Below are positions 62,247-64,000 of a stretch of 64,000 nt of DNA, piece by piece. Made by a program: the position numbers and the translations under genes. Below the pieces are notes generated by a model that saw only the letters and a list, made by a program, of their open reading frames with translations, did no database searches and had not been told where the DNA came from. How positions within the stretch are numbered: the stretch's first letter is position 1; every line of letters starts with the position of its first letter. Origin of the DNA: Clostridiales bacterium. Its GTDB lineage: Bacteria; Bacillota; Clostridia; Christensenellales; Aristaeellaceae. Location of the stretch: assembly GCA_015056255.1 (NCBI GenBank), contig SVGP01000007.1, forward strand, positions 51,020 through 115,019. The letters are read 5' to 3'.

Positions 62247-62326
62247 ATTCTCACCTCCGTATCTATTTTATATCTTGCCTTCATGCACATTATCAAGCAA
62301 TTTATAGAGCAGTTAAATTCCGCATA

Positions 62327-62382
62327 TTTCGCCCTCTCAGTCGGCTTCGCCGCCAGCTCTCCCAGAGGGAGAGCCAAGGGCG
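62327..62382. repeat. Family B hairpin repeat (short-stem variant)
   Basis: CTCTCAGTCGGCTTCGCCG with a CAGCTCTCCCAGAGGGAGAG hairpin. The TTCG-type loop is kept, stems differ from other copies. Confidence 0.65.
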
Positions 62383-62400
62383 TTGGAAAAAATATTTGCC

Positions 62401-63624
62401 TTAGATCATCCAGATAGGCACAATGAAGTTCTCGCTGTTAATTGCGGACAGTTTGGGGCGCATACAGAGAATCGCGCCGTTTCCTCGGGGAACAGTAGCT
62501 TTGTCCAGATGGGCAAACGCGCCGATTATCCCGTTGTTCGGATTAACAGAGCGTTTGATCTCCAGTGGCTGCAGCATGCCGTCGCTCTCGATGACCATGT
62601 CGATCTCGTTGGAGTTACTGTCGCGGTAGTACCACAGCAGGCATTCCTTGGCGTTGTTGTGGTAAGACTTCAAAAGCTCGGACACAACGTAGTTCTCCAG
62701 GATTGCGCCGTTCATCGCGCCGTTCGCTAAAATTTCCGCAGAGGAATAGCGGGTCAGATAAGCCACCAATCCTGTATCAAAGAAATACATCTTGGGCGTC
62801 TTCACGGTGCGCTTTAACAGATTGTTGGAATAAGGCCGAAGGAAGAAGACGACATCCGATTTTTCCAGTACCTGAAGCCAACGCTTTGCGGTATCATCAG
62901 ACACGCCTACATCCTGTGCGATGTCATGAATGTTCAGCATCTGTCCGGCGCGACAGGCGGCTGCGCGAACAAAATCACGGAACAGAAGCGGATCGGCAAG
63001 CTGCACCTGCTCTTTGACATCTCGATCAATGTAGGTCTGCAGGTAGCTGGCATAGAACACATCACGATCTGTAAACTTTCCGCTGATAAGACCCGGCATG
63101 GAGCCCTTCCAGATTCTTTCATAAATCTGGGCGATATCTGCCGGCGCATTTGTAGCTTCACGGTCTTTCAGAGCCGATATATCCAAAGTAAAGGGCTTGC
63201 ACGCTCCTGATCCGTGAATCTCGTGCTGTGAAAGGCTTGACATATGCAAAATTGCAACGCGACCGGCCAGAGACTCTTGCGCCAGCTCCATAAGCTTGAA
63301 TGCCTGTGATCCGGTGAGCCAATAGGCGCCGGGGGGAGCTCCGTTGTCGATCTGAATCTTGATATAGGAAAACAGCTCCGGCGCATACTGCACTTCATCA
63401 ATCATGATGGGCGAAGAATGCATTTGCAGGAACAGGGCAGGGTCTCTCTTGGCAAGGCCGCGCTCTTCCATATCGTCCAATGTCACATACTCACGGCTAT
63501 CATCCTTAAGCTGTTTCAAAACGGTGGTTTTTCCAACCTGCCGGGGACCGGTAATCAGAATACAAGAATACTCTTTTGACAGAGCAATTATTTTATCCTC
63601 GATATCTCTTTTGATATATGCCAT
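62401..63624 (-). CDS. AAA-family ATPase with DUF4143 (AAA_14 type)
   Basis: A 407-residue ATPase: Walker A LITGPRQVGKTT (about residues 24-35), Walker B PIMIDEVQYAPELF, sensor YWLTGSQAF, C-terminal DUF4143 with DVGVSDDTAKRWLQVLEKSD, and a restriction-like end (NEIDMVIESDGMLQPLEIKR). This is the compact form of the family. ATG at 63624 has GGAGGTG six bases upstream. Role of the family is not settled; here it ends the defence-type island. Confidence 0.88.
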   Translation of the reverse strand: MAYIKRDIEDKIIALSKEYSCILITGPRQVGKTTVLKQLKDDSREYVTLDDMEERGLAKRDPALFLQMHSSPIMIDEVQYAPELFSYIKIQIDNGAPPGAYWLTGSQAFKLMELAQESLAGRVAILHMSSLSQHEIHGSGACKPFTLDISALKDREATNAPADIAQIYERIWKGSMPGLISGKFTDRDVFYASYLQTYIDRDVKEQVQLADPLLFRDFVRAAACRAGQMLNIHDIAQDVGVSDDTAKRWLQVLEKSDVVFFLRPYSNNLLKRTVKTPKMYFFDTGLVAYLTRYSSAEILANGAMNGAILENYVVSELLKSYHNNAKECLLWYYRDSNSNEIDMVIESDGMLQPLEIKRSVNPNNGIIGAFAHLDKATVPRGNGAILCMRPKLSAINSENFIVPIWMI

Positions 63625-63842
63625 GTCAGACACCTCCATAGGCAAATATACGATGCAATCTTATTTTAGCCTAATGTGAGCAGGATTTCAATGCTAAAAT
63701 TCGATCCAATCTTATTTTTTCATATTATTTACATTCTGTTCTATAATCCTCTTCTAATTCCTGCCTACGCGGAGCATAGAGTAAAACTTAACATAATGCA
63801 GCTCAGCTGCACATCATTTCGCATAAGTGATATATTGGAAAA

Positions 63843-63870
63843 AGCAGTTGCCACACAGCAACTGCTTCTT
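63843..63870 (-). terminator. Terminator of the rRNA operon
   Basis: On the minus strand AGCAGTTGC-TGTGTG-GCAACTGCT is followed by TTTTCC, just past the 5S rRNA end. Confidence 0.8.
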
Positions 63871-63878
63871 TATTGGAA

Positions 63879-63994
63879 TCCGGCGGCGTCCTACTCTCCC
63901 GGGCCGTTTCCAGCCAAGTACCATCGGCGCTGAGAGGCTTAACTTCTGTGTTCGGGATGGGTACAGGTGGGTCCCTCTCGCCATTGTCACCGGA
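63879..63994 (-). rRNA. 5S ribosomal RNA
   Basis: The minus strand shows the 5S core: TCCGGTG at the 5' end pairs with CGCCGGA at the 3' end, with GCGAGAGGGACCCACC, CCCATCCCGAACACAGAAG, TTAAGCCTCTCAGCGCC, GATGGTACT and GAGAGTAGG between. Typical length 116. The 23S gene would lie beyond the window. Confidence 0.93.
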
Positions 63995-64000
63995 AATTGT

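Noticed and set aside
63676..63933. 85-codon plus-strand frame near the right end
   Set aside because: It runs through the rRNA terminator and into the 5S gene on the opposite strand and has no ribosome site.

Overview
The window looks like a chromosome segment from a low-to-mid GC member of the Clostridia (Firmicutes), probably a carbohydrate-degrading gut or rumen lineage of the Christensenellales type. This rests on strong AGGAGG ribosome sites, sigma-A promoters, Clostridia-like protein families (fused OppDF, CUT1 importers without an ATPase, DUF5696, AAA/DUF4143 ATPases) and several families of dispersed intergenic hairpins. The genus cannot be fixed from sequence reading alone.

Layout. 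(1) 1-12.9 kb is a sugar-degradation locus. A leftward operon carries two very large glycosidase-like proteins of unknown family, an L-arabinose/L-fucose isomerase-fold protein and a sugar-binding protein cut by the window edge. It is divergent from a rightward GH2 beta-glycosidase plus AraC-type regulator. A pyroglutamyl-peptidase gene with an internal amber codon and a sialate O-acetylesterase follow. (2) 13.1-15.6 kb is an autoregulated-looking XRE regulator, a small partner protein and an ABC exporter. (3) 16-18 kb holds an alpha/beta hydrolase and a pair of half-size chromate-family transporters. (4) 18.5-25.1 kb is an oligopeptide ABC operon (binding protein, OppB with a large insert, OppC, fused OppD-OppF). 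(5) 25.4-31.8 kb holds a small membrane protein, a NatAB-type ABC exporter, a GH43 enzyme, an AAA/DUF4143 ATPase and a small unknown gene. (6) 32-46.3 kb is a nine-gene leftward operon with two binding proteins (one fused to duplicated carbohydrate-binding-like domains), four CUT1 permeases, an NHL/TPR anchored protein, a Yip1-type membrane protein and a DUF5696 protein, divergent from a LacI-type regulator. (7) 46.4-57.6 kb contains a TIM-barrel sugar isomerase, an esterase, enolase, two small membrane proteins, tRNA-Arg(CCT), a glucuronoyl/acetylxylan esterase-like hydrolase, a VOC protein, a GNAT-nucleotidyltransferase fusion, a leucine-rich-repeat secreted protein and an S41 peptidase. (8) 57.9-63.6 kb is a defence-type island: an MmeI-like restriction-methylation enzyme, a frameshifted AT-rich gene, a MntA/HepT pair whose toxin lacks a normal start, and a second AAA/DUF4143 ATPase. 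The window ends in a leftward 5S rRNA, the tail of an rRNA operon.

How it works together. Most genes import and break down plant or host glycans: binding proteins and CUT1 permeases (energised by an ATPase elsewhere), GH2, GH43 and unknown glycosidases, deacetylating or de-esterifying hydrolases, and sugar isomerases feeding glycolysis (enolase). Local AraC and LacI regulators sit divergent to their likely targets and candidate operators are visible. The intergenic spaces carry three families of small hairpin repeats whose stems vary with compensatory changes, and in places they are arranged as inverted composite units.
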